Source of the DNA: Climacteris rufus
Lineage: Eukaryota; Chordata; Aves; Passeriformes; Climacteridae
NCBI GenBank assembly: GCA_013398175.1
Contig: VZRZ01005134.1
Coordinates: 251,147 to 315,146 of the forward strand
Direction of reading: 5' to 3'
DNA length: 64,000 nucleotides
Positions 50,323 through 63,187 of the stretch are shown here, in pieces. How positions within the stretch are numbered: the first letter of the stretch is position 1; every line of letters begins with the position of its first letter. The notes under the pieces were generated by a model. The model was not told where the DNA came from. It worked only from the letters and a program-made list of their open reading frames with translations, and made no database searches. The position numbers and the translations under genes were made by a program.

Positions 50323-53230
50323 AGGTGACATCACACAAATTTTTATCACAGAATATAGTCATGCTGTATCTATCTGATGCCTATTTTCTAGACAATTTGC
50401 AACAAAGGGCTCCTGTACTCTGCCTGTCCTTCTAATAATCTCTTTATATTTTGCTAGAGTAAAATCAATGATTCTACTGAGACTTCAGACTTTGCTACCT
50501 AAATGATAGAATACAGCCTAAATAAAGCATTTAAAAGGCAAAATAAACCTAGATTTTATGCTGCCTTATTTAATTTCTAGGCTTAAATTCAATTACTACT
50601 ATAAACATTTCCATAAAATGAATTGCAGAAGAAAGCTTTGCAAAGTCAAAAGCAATTTAGGAAGGGCAATGCTGAAATGTGCAATTTAGTAACATTATTA
50701 ATGTGAATAATGCATTTAATTTGAAATGATTTAGGGAAAAAAACTGAGTTAGAGTGTGACCACTGGAGTGACCATCAAATACTGCTGGAAGGTAACTCTG
50801 AGTGGGAAACCAAGGCATAGTTCCCAATACCATGTAAGCTATGTGCTTGTTAGCACTGTTAAAAACACATCGACAACATACACAGATTTAAAAAAAAAAT
50901 GGAGAAAAGCTTTTTGTTCATTTTGTCATCCTCAGCTGCACACTGTCCTAAAAGCAAATAGTGACCATGTAGTTGAAAAATTAAGCCTGTGGTGTATGGG
51001 CAATTGAAGAACCAAACAAAGTGACCTTTTGAGCATTAAACCTAGACAGTGCAAAGTCAGTAAATTCATCAGCGTGCAATTTAAAGTGGGTATCAGTCTT
51101 TATCTGCTTTTGTCTTTGACTAAATCACTCAGAACTCTTTGTCCATTACTACCTGAATCTACCACTGGCTGCCTTTTTTACAGGAAAATTTATCTACAGC
51201 AAGTGTCTGGCAAAGTATGGGAGAGATCTGTGTCAATAATTTATTCCCAACCTGCCTTGAGATGTTGCTGCAATCCTGTGAACTCACAGACTGTGTGAAC
51301 AGAATATCACACTGTGAAGCTGCTCATTGGGGTAGGCACAAGAACAAGGACATGCCAAAACTCAGTGTCCAAATTAAGTCCTTCAAGTAGAAGTGACAGC
51401 TGCCAGAAAAGAAAGAGATGATTTTGCATGGAGGAGATAAAATGGTCAATATTGACTGCAAATATCTTTTTGTATCCTCATAAAAAGCACAAAAAAAGTC
51501 TGATCTCTGCACAATCTTCCTTTTGCCATCTGAAATCGGAGAGCTTTAGACCTGTGAGACATTCTAATGAAAAAAACAGCACCAACTTTGCATGTGGAGA
51601 ACCAGAGACAACTTTTATTGCTGATTCTGTAAAGAGCATGGATTCCTCTCCCAACCTGTTGGTGAGGCCGTGGTTTATTGAAACTGCAGAGAAATACAGG
51701 TGTCCCCTGTTTAGAATGTGTTATATTCCAGTTCACAACTCCTACACAACACTCTCTTTCCAAGGCCAGTCACCAGCCCAACCCTTCCAGAAGTCATGCA
51801 ATTTCCTCATTATGTTAATTGCCAGACTGGTCTTAAATGAACATTTCATCCTATTCCAATTTCGTGTCTTTGAAGTCCTTATTTAATTAAGATGTTGTTA
51901 AACATTTTCTGTTGTTTCTTGCAGAGTGTGGATGCTAAAACAATTAAACTGGTGGCCAGACATAAATGTCTTATTTTAATGTCTTACTTCAACCAGTACT
52001 GGTAGTAATATATGCTTGGCTAATGATACAAATTGTCAAAAAATAATTAAGCAATCCACACAATTTTCTCCTTAAGAATTGTTTTCAGCATTCAGGAAAC
52101 AGTACAGTATAGTGATTTCTTATCTAGAAAAACTCTGCAGAATTCATTACAAATAAACAGATTAATACAGCAAAGAAAGGGAAGAAGAGTCAGGTGCAAT
52201 AACAGACAAGACAAGAATCAAATACCACATGAGGGAGGGGAAAAAGCATTCATTATTTTTTAGTGACAGATGGACACCAGCATTAAAACAAGCTCAGCTA
52301 ACCAACATGAGATGAAAAATAACATTCTCTTCCCATTTTAAAAAAGGGAAGGAGTCACCTCACATAGCTTTCCTCATTCAAAATTTCACCTTCTATTCCA
52401 AGCTAATTGTCCATCTTTCCTGTGGCTGGCAGAATAAGGACACAATTCCAGTACTGCAAAGTACTCTATAAAATAAGAGTAGAAGCTGGGCCTGGCTTAG
52501 TCTGTAAACAACAACTCATCTATTTGATCACTTAGAAGCTTCAACACTGCAAATAAATGCTACAAAATGAATATAAGTAGATCTTAACATGGCATGATAG
52601 AGATGGTTTTGTATATATGTAGCTAAAAGAGGATAATTATTTGGAATACAATTTAGCCTTTGTTTTCAAACAAGAGACATTTTGATGTGGAAAAGATGGT
52701 TGTGTATTAAACTGAAAGAATTTGATTGCAGTGCTGGGACAATCATTTTCTAACGGCGTTGATAAAAAAAAATCTCAGTAACATTGTCTAATACTGCAGA
52801 TTAGTTTGGCAGGATAATACCCAATCCAAATGTATTATACTACTGACAATCATCACATTTTTAAAATGTGTAGGTATAAGAGTTGCTTTGCCAATCTTTC
52901 AACAATCTGTTTACCATCTGATTTTTCCCCAATAGTGTTTAGCTGGTTCTATCACACACAATCAGCAGGAGAAACATGATATGACATTGCTGTTGCCTTC
53001 AAAAAACCCAACACATCAGCAGTTTTAAGGTAAAATGCTGCCAGTACCCTTGTAAGATTACAAAGTTAGGACTAGGATAACACACAGAACAATTTATGCA
53101 AAGGAGGTGGTTGAGAGTGGAGGAGAAAGCTCCTGCTATTTGGAGACACCAAATGAAGTGAGATACAGAATATAACTACAGTAAATACAGAAAAGGGAGT
53201 TTAAGCTACTGCCCTGATTTCATAATTTAT

Positions 53231-53273
53231 AACAGCAGAAAATGAGTGGTATAAAACAGCAGAAAATGAGTGG
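53231..53273. repeat. 24-bp tandem duplication
   Basis: AACAGCAGAAAATGAGTGG occurs at 53231-53249 and again, identical, at 53255-53273, a 24-base period with five intervening bases. A small, probably recent, slippage duplication. Confidence 0.9.
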
Positions 53274-56200
53274 GCATAGATTTTGAGGAAAATGTTAGTT
53301 CCTTTGAATCATAGTCTCAGCTAGGAAAAAGAGATATTAAATGGCAAAAATCCACTTACAAGAGCATTCTCCCAGCATCTGAAAGATCAGTAGCACTCAT
53401 TTTCAATATTCTTTACAGCCTCAGTGCCTCATTTTGGGCATAAGGCATGAAGTTCTCTAACACATCCCTTATTGTCAAACACCTGAAGAAGTGGGGTGAC
53501 CAAATGGAAAAGCAACTCTGGATTGTGTCCAGAAGGAGCTTAAGCACTCCAAAAACTTGCACCACCTTCTTTAAAGGAATGACAAGAGGGTCTGTGAGGA
53601 AGCACGTGGCAGAATTCGGCCCCAGGTTATGACTGAGTTAAAAAAGTACGATTTTGGTCATCTCTTCTATCTAACTTCCCCTCCCTGTCAAAAAAATACA
53701 TTTTTTCATCATCAATCAAGATGTTTGGTGCACAGGATTGTGGTTTGTGGAATCTGAATCTTGCAGAGTCTAGATCACAAGAGATTTTCAACAACTGCAC
53801 CATGATTAAGGTGAGTATTCTTGTGGAACCCAAAAATGCACAGTCTGTGCATGGAGACACAAAATACTTCATATTCCTGCCTCTGGAGCTAAATTATGGA
53901 AGCAGCAACGCAAAACACTTTAAAACAAAGTGTTTAATTGTTAATGGCTGCATTTTAGAATACACAGAAGATCCAGGGTTATCCTTTTTGAGAGAAAACT
54001 GAGCACAACAATGCTCATGACAGAGAGGAATTTATCTCTAGAGTTCGCCAAAAGTGCAAGCAGCATTTGATGCATGATGCAAAAATCACCTCTCAGCAAA
54101 CATTATCACAGCAGGTGCCCTGGGATGTATGTCAGCACATGAGCTTTTAACAGAGGGACAACTGATGTGTCCTCACAGAGAGGGCAGCAATCGTGTTCAG
54201 GCAAGGATATCCCAAAACAACAATTAGTCAGAACAGGCCTGTTCAAGCTGTCCACACACCACAACAATAATCTCTAAGGCAAACAGCAGGCTTTTACCCA
54301 ATTTTACAGGCTTTCCTGTGAAAATTAAAAAAGATAAAACAAGAAAGGCATGTGGAGACATTTAAAAGGCATGGAAAGTTAACATGGTAAATATCATATT
54401 GGTAGGCCAGCTGCTTTAGCAAAATACAGAAATCTCATTTAAATGTCTCACTTTAAGCCCATTTCAGAATACCAAGGAATCACTATGGGTCTAATTCTTT
54501 ATGGAATGGCTGAGGGAATAGGGCATCCAGATAAATTTGCTTTCACATGCTTCTTCTTACAAATGTGTTTTGACTAAACTCTGTGAAAGCAGCATGATGA
54601 TAACTTATTCAGTCAATGTATTATAAGGCTACAACACAATACTCTGTGTTTTAAGTAAAACTCACGAAAAGCACACAACTACCAGCAGAGAGAACAAAAA
54701 TGAACAGATGAATTCAAATGTCAGACATGTCTCTGTTACAGAATCATTACCTACACTCGAAGCATGTGAGACTATCTCAGCTCACTGCCTGAATCCAGAA
54801 TAACCAGCTTATAGCAGAAGCTAATGACCAACTGAAGCACTGAAAAAAGGAGGATTTAATGCCTCTTGGTTTGGTTTTTTTTTCTTTTTTTTTTTCCCAA
54901 ATGTGAAATGTTAGAATCCTCTTTTGAAGAAATATCATTATGTATGAAATAATGATTTTCAGGAAAAGGTAGTCTGTTCATATTCCCCTGAACAATACAT
55001 AGCCATACAACAAACTAACTAAAAGATGAGTATTTCTTCACAGCTTTGTTTTTCACCAGACAATAAAAAACTATTCCTGATAGTTCACAGACTTGCAGAG
55101 ACTCTGCAAATGATCAGATTCAATTTGCATGTTCAAGTAAATTCAAATATAGCAAGACTTACAACAGCATGAAAAATTTTAGAATGTAAGGATTAACTAT
55201 ACAGCCCCTTGCCATCTGTAGTTAATTAAAAATCCACTGTCATGCACAGGAGCAAGAACACACAACAGGAGATTTCTGTGGAGCCTCTGCACACCCTTGA
55301 TTTCACTGATGGGGCTAAATTATGATGCAACTACCTCTCTGTCATGTGGAGAAACATTTTCATCTGCTCCTCCACCATAAAACACAGCTATAAAGTGTTC
55401 ATCCTCTCCAGAAGTTACTAACTGCTGTCTCAACAAGCTGCTCTTAAAAAAATTATCAAATTCCTGGATCTTCAGCTATTCTAAAGTTAAATAGTCAAAG
55501 CTCCTTCCTTTCCAGAAAGTGTGTGAACTTAGGAGGAAAAAACTGTGATCATATTCCTGACTTGCTTAGCAACTGTAGGCAAAAAGGCTAATATGTCATA
55601 ATTTATATGTGAAGAGATTGCAGGGGGTCAGTAGCCACGTCCAGTGCTATTGAGGCTTCCCTCTGAGCACTGCACTGCAAACTGGCAGCTGACTGAAAAC
55701 ACTGCTATTTTCAACAGTTCAAAAAATGTAAATGTGTCAGTGGCTGGTCAAATAGGCTTCCACACCAGTGATTTATTGCAATCTCTCACATTAGTGACTT
55801 GTATAAATCACTCCTGGACTGAAAACAACCCCTGTGCACAGGTTTATAATGAATTCAGGTGCTGATTCAGTCTTGCTGGCTGCAGGGTTGTGTTGGAAGG
55901 CAATTTTGAGCAGCCTCAATTAGACAAAGATAATTTCTATGAGCAGGATTTGCTAAGGTGCAAAAAGCTGAAAACAAATATGCTTTTCCAGGGAGCCTTG
56001 GAAGGACAGTAAGGAGGAAAATAAACACATCTCTCTCAACAAAAGAGGAGAATTCATTGAAACAGATCTGCAACTACCATTTTTGTTTATTATGAAAGGA
56101 AAACTGGGGCTAGTGGAGGCATCCCCAAGCAGGGTTTTCTGCAACTGTGGTGACAATGACATGAAGATCTGTTGGGCTTTCAGAGCTTCATCATCCACAC

Positions 56201-56327
56201 CTGGCAGAGCTAGGATGGCTGCAGTCAGAAACAGAGGAATAAGACTATAAAACTAAACCAGAGAAGCGTCCCCGTGCCTGAAACACAAAGAGCAGAACTA
56301 TCTGTGAAAATGCACACGAAACTTTAC

Positions 56328-56512
56328 CTGCAACCACTGTGACTGGTCATTGTGGCCAGAGGTCCAGGCATTAACCTTGCCCTGCTTGTCCAGCCGGGCT
56401 TTCCGGGGCTCCCAGGAGAACATGTCCATGTTGAGCGTGCGGAAAACGCTGGAGGCAGTGATCTGGAAGTCCTGGATGTGTCCTGTCTTCATCCCCAGGG
56501 GCTCAGAGCAAC
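56328..56512 (-). CDS. EDIL3: EDIL3 coding exon: N-terminal part of discoidin domain C2
   Basis: This 185-nt exon completes the split glycine codon and continues CSEPLGMKTGHIQDFQ, ITASSVFRTLNMDMFSWEP, RKARLDKQGKVNAW and TSGHNDQSQWLQ. It opens discoidin domain C2 with its first disulfide cysteine. The SSVFRTLNMDMFSW segment corresponds to the first membrane-facing spike loop of C2-type discoidin domains, which in the lactadherin/factor V family contributes to phosphatidylserine binding; that role here is inferred from the family. The acceptor is GTTCCAG before GTTGC (AG at 56514-56513) and the donor is TGCAG followed by GTAAAG (GT at 56327-56326). With the one base left by the previous exon it makes exactly 62 codons, so the frame is intact. 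Confidence 0.95.
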
Positions 56513-59500
56513 CTGGAACAGCGAGGCACGGTCAGTGGCACCACCTGCTTCTCCCTCTTAGGGGTTTAGGTGTTCTGTTATGGCAAAGAAAATCTGCAAT
56601 ACTTGAACAAAAGGCTTTAATCAAGACTTTGGTTGAAGGAACTCTGAAACCAATAAATGAAAACCAGTCAATTCAAGGCACTTTATTTCACCAGTTGCTA
56701 GGGTGAATCAAAATCGAGATAGAGAATTCAACATAGTTTATCCTGGTATAAATTTATGAAGGGAAGCAAACTGAAAATATTACATTTATCTGTGTTTATC
56801 TTATTTTATTTTCCTGTGCAGCAGGAAAATACTGTTTCCCCTGTTCAATTTGATTCTCCTCATGCCTTTATGCCACCTCACATCAACCATGTGTTTGCTT
56901 GATGAAGAAACTTAAAATTTTTCTTAAAGCCACTGCTGAAGTAAAATATTAACAAGCACTGATCTCTTTTACACTTTTGAGTAACTTGACATCTAGTTAA
57001 AAACAGAGAAAGCCCAAAAACCCACTGAAGGAGTGGAAGTCCACAGAAAAACAACTGTGAAGGAGGGAGAATAGTAGATGATGATCACTTAGGAGAAATA
57101 AATAGTCAATCATTGCTTTGTGAACATCTCACATCACTGAGTAATTCTGAGCAAAAGATGGATCCTGGGCTGCTTCTTTCTCTGTTCTTTCTCTGTAAGT
57201 GACTCTATGTTGCTCTGCCTTGCTGGGAACATGGAAGGTACACTGGGATGCAGAAGAGGGAGGAAACAAGCTGGAAAAGGAGAGACACCCTCCAACAGCA
57301 GCACTGAAGCAACAGTACTGGCAGATGAGTTGCATGGCTTTAGGATTTAAAAAGAAAAGAATTAAAAGGAGGCAACTCAAGTGGCTGGGAGCAAGAGGGC
57401 TGCAAAGAAGCCAGGAAAGGTGGATGTTTGGCTGGGTGCGGCAATGTTTGACAGCTGAAGAAAGGTGAAAGATGGAAAAGATGGAGCTGGGAACATAAAA
57501 AAAAGAAACTGCTTTCTCATTTCCTTTCTGATCCAGCAACCAACAACCTGCCTATGTGCAGCTGTTCCAAAGTTTTCACTTCACAAACTCAGGGAACCCA
57601 CCCAGCAGCTGACCTGACCCACCTAAATTGCCAACAATACTTTAACACACTCAACTCAGGGAGTGTGCCCAGGACACAGCGTGGTTCTGCAAGGAGTGCA
57701 TCACCCCTGTGAGTGCACAGCACCTTGATTTTCTGCCTCATGGGACAGACACTGGGCTGGCTCCTGTCAGCAAACATCTGAGGAGCCACTGACTGCGTCC
57801 TTTGAAGCACAGGGGCAGAGCTGTGAAGGGATTCCTGCTAAGACCACAACCCAGCTCAGCTGGTGACTCCTGGCAGAGCCAGACCACTGAGTGACCACTA
57901 AGAAAACCTTCAAAGTTTTTAAACTCGTTTTTCACTTTATTTGAGCCAGGTATCAAAGCTGGTTCTCTTTGACTTAAAAGTCTATTTTCCTCACAGTATG
58001 TTTACCCACGTTTAAAGATCTGATTCTTTTATTTTTAGTTTCTTCGGTATTACGAGTAAAGACCCTTTTGTCAGATTCTAAATTCTGTTTCTCCCACAGG
58101 TTTAATACACAGAATTAAGGGGAATTATTAGAGATTCAGTCAGGAAGGTAACACCACAGGCCCTCTGTGGGGGGTCTAACAGTGGGAGCAAATGTGCATC
58201 ACCAGACACACATAATACTACTAACAGAACAATCTTTAATTTAGTATCTTCTGTATTTAAAATCTGAATAGTGACACGTTTCATATTATATTAAAAAACC
58301 CAAACAAACAAATGAAAAACCAAGAGAAAACAGAGATAACTTTTGAAAAAATCCCAGTCTTTCAGAACTAATTCTCAGTGCACAAATGGAAATTGCACAG
58401 CCTTGTCTGCAGAGTGGACTGCCTAGTTCAAAAACACAACAAAACAACTTTCCTGGGAGTGGGAGGGAGCAGTTGGTAGTACAAATAAGAGAGACTAATC
58501 TGTTGCTTGAAAGAAGGACCTTGCTTATTATTAAATCCTGAAGTATCATTCCAGGATCACAAGGACTGTCAGCAGCAATGTTTAATCTGAGGATTCTGAA
58601 GGAGGCTCCTGACACAAAAACATGGGTTGTCAATGCTGTGTTTCAATGCTGGCCGAATCCATCAACAATACTTCTCTCTTTTCTGAGTATTATTATTGAT
58701 TTATGAAACAACAGCTGTGTCTGCCTGTGCATGCGTGCATGAATTAATGGGATTTTACACTTGCCTGCCTTCTCCATGGCCCCAAAGGGAGTGGGAAGGC
58801 AGTTGCTACAGGGAACAGGAGGAAGTGAGAAGAACAATGAGAACAAGAAGAGGCAAATGTGATGCACACGGGTGGCAGGACAATGTCTCGGTGCTGTGCC
58901 ACAGAGAGCAGCAGCTCCCCAGCTGCTGAGACAGAAGATCTGTGACTGTTTGTGTGACTGAGCCACAACCTACAGCACAAAGGACAGGATCATCAAACCA
59001 GCACAGAACTTTGTGTCTGCAGGCAGTCACCCTGCCTGGATGTGTATTTGTAATAATGCTCCCTGGAGCACCTCCTCTTCAAGGCACTGTGTCTCTACAT
59101 CTGCTTGGCAGTGTCCCTGTGAAAGGACCCAGTTTCCATCTGCATTTTCACAGCCTGTTAAAGTCAGTGACAGCTGATGCAGGCGTACTCATGGCTACGC
59201 TCAGTGGAGCATCTTAGGTCAGAAGGTTTGAGAGGCTTTGGATATCCCCACCTGTGATAAATGACATCTGATACCTCTCTGTGTTATCTCTAACTAGGGG
59301 ACGTTTGCAGGTCCTTCTTATTTGGTCCAGCTCGATGAAACGGGAGTAGGGATATAATGAGGAACAGTGTGGATTAGCATCTGAAAATTGAAAGAATCCA
59401 CACAAAAGTTTTCTCTGTTGACTCTCCTGGGGCATAACCTTTTCCTCTTCAGTCTGCATCCTATACCATGCCCCTCATCTCATTTTTTCGAGAAACCTCA

Positions 59501-61965
59501 AACCCTCAAAGGAAATACAAAATATACAATGCAGCAAAGGCAAACCCACACATGGATCTGCATGCAAAGCTCCACAAGCATCTTTTCTTGGACAAAGATT
59601 TGTGTAGTACTGGCAAAAGCAGCACAGGTCAATTATTTGAGGGCAAAAGTGATTTTTTTTTGATTCACACTGTGATATTTTTCATGTCTAAAAATTGAGA
59701 GATTTAATTTTTTTTCATATTTATAGATCATAGAATGGTTTGAGTTGAGAGGGACCTTAAAGATCATCTCGTTTCAAATCTAGTTCCAACCTCATTGCCA
59801 TGGCCAGGGACACCTTCCACTACACCAGGCTGCTCAGAGCCCCAGCCAACCTGGCCTATAGATAATAAATACAGAATTCCTTTCCAGATTAGATAGTTCT
59901 GAGGAAAAACAAGGAAAGGGCAATTTAGTATTAAATGCAAGTGCTACAAAGTCCCCTTGTTTGTGACTTTTGTGTGAATGGTGTTACAGGCAGAAGGTGC
60001 TGAGTGAGTCTCAAAGGGATGTTCAAGTTCTGAGGGCCAACATCCCTCTGCAAGAGCTGCAAAACCCAAACACCAGGAGCTGGCTGGGTTGGTACACAGG
60101 CACCAATAAACACGAGTACCAACAGCATATGGCAGGGGCTGCCTGCAGGAAGGCAGACGTTTGAGTGCATGACTGAACTCCACAAGTAAGTGACACTGTT
60201 GTGTGAACAGAGATCTGTTTTTAAAACAACAGCTTGATGCTGCTATTCATAACAGCTTAATGAATAAAGGCATTCTAATAAGCAGGGCCAGTGATCTGTT
60301 TCTCCCCTCACATCAATATCTGTGAAGGGAAGGGAATTGAGGACACACAGATGTGCAAAACACAAGTAAGGCAGGAACACAGGGCCATGAAAATTAATGC
60401 CTAATTTATTGATGGTTGACTCCACTAGCATTGATCGTGGTTTTCAATAAGATCTGACTCTGGGTCCTGGTAAGTAAAGCGATTTGTGAGACTAAAGCAG
60501 ATTGCATTGAGCATTTTGCTGAAGTTTGTCCTAAGAAGGAATTAGTTTTCATGATGATCTGATGCTGCAAGTCTCCCTCTGTTCAGCAGTGACTCTCTTC
60601 TCTCTAGAACCAGGCCATGTTAGAAAAGGCAGACCTCACAAAATGCTTTTCCATCCAAGACAGACCACCTGGAATTAAGAGTGTAATTACACTCTTCTTT
60701 CAGTAAAGTTGAAATTGTTCTGCTGAGCCTTGTCTGTCCACAGTTTTAAGAAATTATGACCTTGAAACTGTTAGGAGACCACCGAAATGAATTCACTTCA
60801 CTAGCTTTCACAGTTCTTTGAGCAAAACAATTCCTAGTCATTCTGGCAAGGACTTGCTCTAAATTGTGGTTCAAGAAATGGAAGACATAAAAAAAAAAAA
60901 ATCTAATAGACCAAAGCTGCTAGACAGAAATTTCTATTTACTCTTAAACCTATCTTTATTGGAAAAGGGCTACACTGAGATTAACGCATTAACTTTTCAT
61001 TTCTGAATCTGGTTTTGATGTCACTGGAGGACTGAGAATTATTTAACTCCAGGTGTTTTGATGTATCATTCGTGAACTGGATGACTACTGTTTGTACAGT
61101 CAACAGGCAGCTACATAAAAATCACTCTTAAATGAATTCAGTGGAGTGCTCCCACCAGTAAAAGGTTTATCTCTTGCAAAAGATAAAAAATTTACATGCT
61201 TTACTGAATTTGTAAGGGAACACAGTTCTTGCAGAAGGTGGCTAGAGGTCAGGCTTTACATTTCAGAGCTGCAATAGGAATCTTAAGAGGGTTTATATTG
61301 GCTCCACTTGTTCATTTACTTTTTGCCATGAGACGCTTCTGGAGTCATGCTTCTCTAAAGCCCCAAAGCAAATCCAAAGTGAAACCTTGATTAAAGCAGC
61401 CCAGCTGAACTGTATCGCATTGGGGTGGCTCTCAATGGCAATGGAAGTAGACTTGTCCCTCTGGGGGTGTCCTACAGCACAGGGGTGGTGCCACCCAGCA
61501 GTCCCAGGAGGGACTTCCCAGGAGGAATTACCCAAATCAGGTGTGATGCCTGCTGCTGCTGTGGCTCCACCCTACAGCTCTGCACCGCTGCTTCTGGGGC
61601 TCAGCAACCATTTCCAGCCCTTGGGGTAGGCTCTCTGCCTTGCAGTCTGCTCGGTGTGGCACATTACCAGTCCTGATAGCTGTCAACACTTCTAAAACTG
61701 CTAAATGACATTTTTCAGGATCACCAATTGGTGACCAATGCGCACAGAAAAAAATATCAAGTGTTCTTAGGTTGATACTACATTACCTTGCTACTATTCC
61801 TGTCCCACCACAAGTGGCCATTGCCACTTAGCTCAGCTAAGTGCTGCTGATGTAATAACTGGGATAAAAAGACTGGATAAACCCAGGCTGGCCAGTGCAT
61901 CTCAGTGGGAGCAAAGCGCGCGCGGGTTAGGCCGGCGTGGCGGGGCGGCGATGGCAGAGCCCCAC
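56513..61965 (-). other. EDIL3: EDIL3 intron between domains C1 and C2 (5.5 kb)
   Basis: A phase-1 intron inside the glycine codon that joins C1 to C2; donor ACAG|GTGGGG at 61965, acceptor GTTCCAG at 56513. It contains a CR1 3' end (59724-59859) and a CpG-dense 50 nt next to the donor. No other gene recognised. Confidence 0.92.
59724..59859 (-). mobile_element. CR1 LINE fragment, 3' end (diverged)
   Basis: On the plus strand: GATCATAGAATGGTTTGAG, GAGGGACCTTAAAGATCATC and GCCATGGCCAGGGACACC, ending at CAACCTGGCC. Read on the minus strand this is a CR1 3' end with only one tail unit left. It is the more diverged type. Confidence 0.85.
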
Positions 61966-62110
61966 CTGTCAGCTCGCAGCCCAGCAGCTCCATCCTCAGC
62001 GTGCAGTGCCTCCTGCACACCTGGGGGTACAGCCGGATGTACTGGGACTTGATGGGCGGCGTGAAGGAGTTGGCGTACGGGGTGTTGTTGTCCACGTTCC
62101 CGCGGAACAC
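61966..62110 (-). CDS. EDIL3: EDIL3 coding exon: C-terminal part of discoidin domain C1
   Basis: This 145-nt exon starts in phase 0 with VFRGN and ends one base into a glycine codon. It encodes NNTPYANSFTPPIKSQYIR, LYPQVCRRHCTLRMELLGC and ELT, which closes C1. The LLGCEL cysteine is the usual partner for the disulfide that ties the two ends of a discoidin domain together. The acceptor is CCGGCAG before GTG (AG at 62112-62111) and the donor is ACAG followed by GTGGGG (GT at 61965-61964). An N-N-T sequon is present, but a proline follows it. 47 of 48 complete codons end in G or C and the exon is CpG-dense, in sharp contrast with the exon 1.1 kb upstream. Confidence 0.95.
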
Positions 62111-63187
62111 CTGCCGGGAAACAACATTCTCACACACACGTGCCAGGAGCCTGCTGGAGGTCCAGTGAATCTCCATGTCTCGAGGGCATCTGCACTTCCC
62201 TGTCCCCACAAGGTTTTCCCCAAGAGCGGCTGTTTGGGCACTTGCAGTACCTGACACGAGTTTGTCAGCAGAACCTTTGCCAGCCTTGGGGTCACGCCGC
62301 AATGGGCCTACCACCCGTGCTGGACCAAGGCCTCTATCTTGTCAATCCCAGAAACTGAAGCTAGTAATGCAACTAACTTACCCCTCCTTTTCTTGCTTAG
62401 TGTACAAAACAGTCCTAATTCAATTTAGCCCGCAATTACTTATGCTGATTGACATTTATTTTTTCCCTCCAGTTCAACAACCAGATCCAGCTCCCCCTGA
62501 AGTGCACTGTAACTCTCCCATTGATCACAGGGGGGCACGAATTAAACCTATCAGCATTCTTCTATTCACTCCTCACCCTAACCAGATATTCTTGTACTGT
62601 GCTTTCCCCCCTCATTATACACCTCCTCACACAGCATTTTAATTTCCTAATAGAGAAGCAATGCCTAATGTTGCACAGTGCCTTGGTTCTGTGCAAAATT
62701 ACACAGTAAAGGGTTTTTTGCTGCTTTGTATCCTCAACTCCATCAAAAATAAGTGGTAGCTGTAAACTGTAAACACATACACCCCACTGGATGATAGTGT
62801 TTGTGCAGCACAGAGATTAGCATTGATGAATGGGCTCTGTGTTTTCAAGGGTTAACACTAATCTGCCAATGTAATAAAACTAAATTGAAAACAGAGTAAT
62901 GAGTAATTACTGGTAAACTAATTAATATGAAAATCAGTTAAGTGTAATAAACAGGATTATTCTAGCTTGGGGAAATAGTATTTATGCAACCATCAATTAA
63001 AGTATAAGAAATTCTTAGCAGACAGAGAATGCAAATTTGTTGGTTTTATTTTTTTTCAGAGAAAAATAATAGCAATGAAACCTGTATCATACTGCCAGGC
63101 AATTAGGCTTATCTACCACAGACAACTCATACTTCTGAAGGCAGCTAAAACATAAGATGTATTCAGATACAGATGACTTGATCTTAC
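62111..63187 (-). other. EDIL3: EDIL3 intron inside C1 (1.1 kb)
   Basis: A phase-0 intron with donor ATG|GTAAGA and acceptor CCGGCAG. No repeat recognised. 62460-62640 is C-rich on the plus strand; 62890-62950 is rich in TAAT cores. Confidence 0.93.

Larger units (their letters stand above)
23452..56327 (-). other. EDIL3: EDIL3 giant intron (32.9 kb)
   Basis: Bounded by the donor TGCAG|GTAAAG at 56327 and the acceptor CTGTTTAG at 23452. It splits discoidin domain C2 between WLQ and ID. Inside are CR1 copies at 24806-24936, 35985-36199, 36601-36882, 41411-41574, 46463-47060 and 50235-50322, plus simple repeats. The intervals 24937-35984, 37000-41400, 41600-46460, 47100-50230 and 50330-56327 show no gene, no exon with plausible splice sites and no repeat family that I recognise, other than the low-complexity tracts listed. 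Confidence 0.9.

Noticed and set aside
51428..51886. 152-codon plus-strand frame in the giant intron
   Set aside because: No domain, low-quality composition and no splice signals; an overlapping minus-strand frame is equally long, which suggests chance.
62175..62642. 155-codon plus-strand open frame and C-rich stretch 62460-62640, considered as a nuclear mitochondrial insertion or a gene
   Set aside because: The frame lies in the intron, antisense to the gene. The C-rich part does not resemble a mitochondrial gene in any frame I could follow, and no splice or start context supports it.
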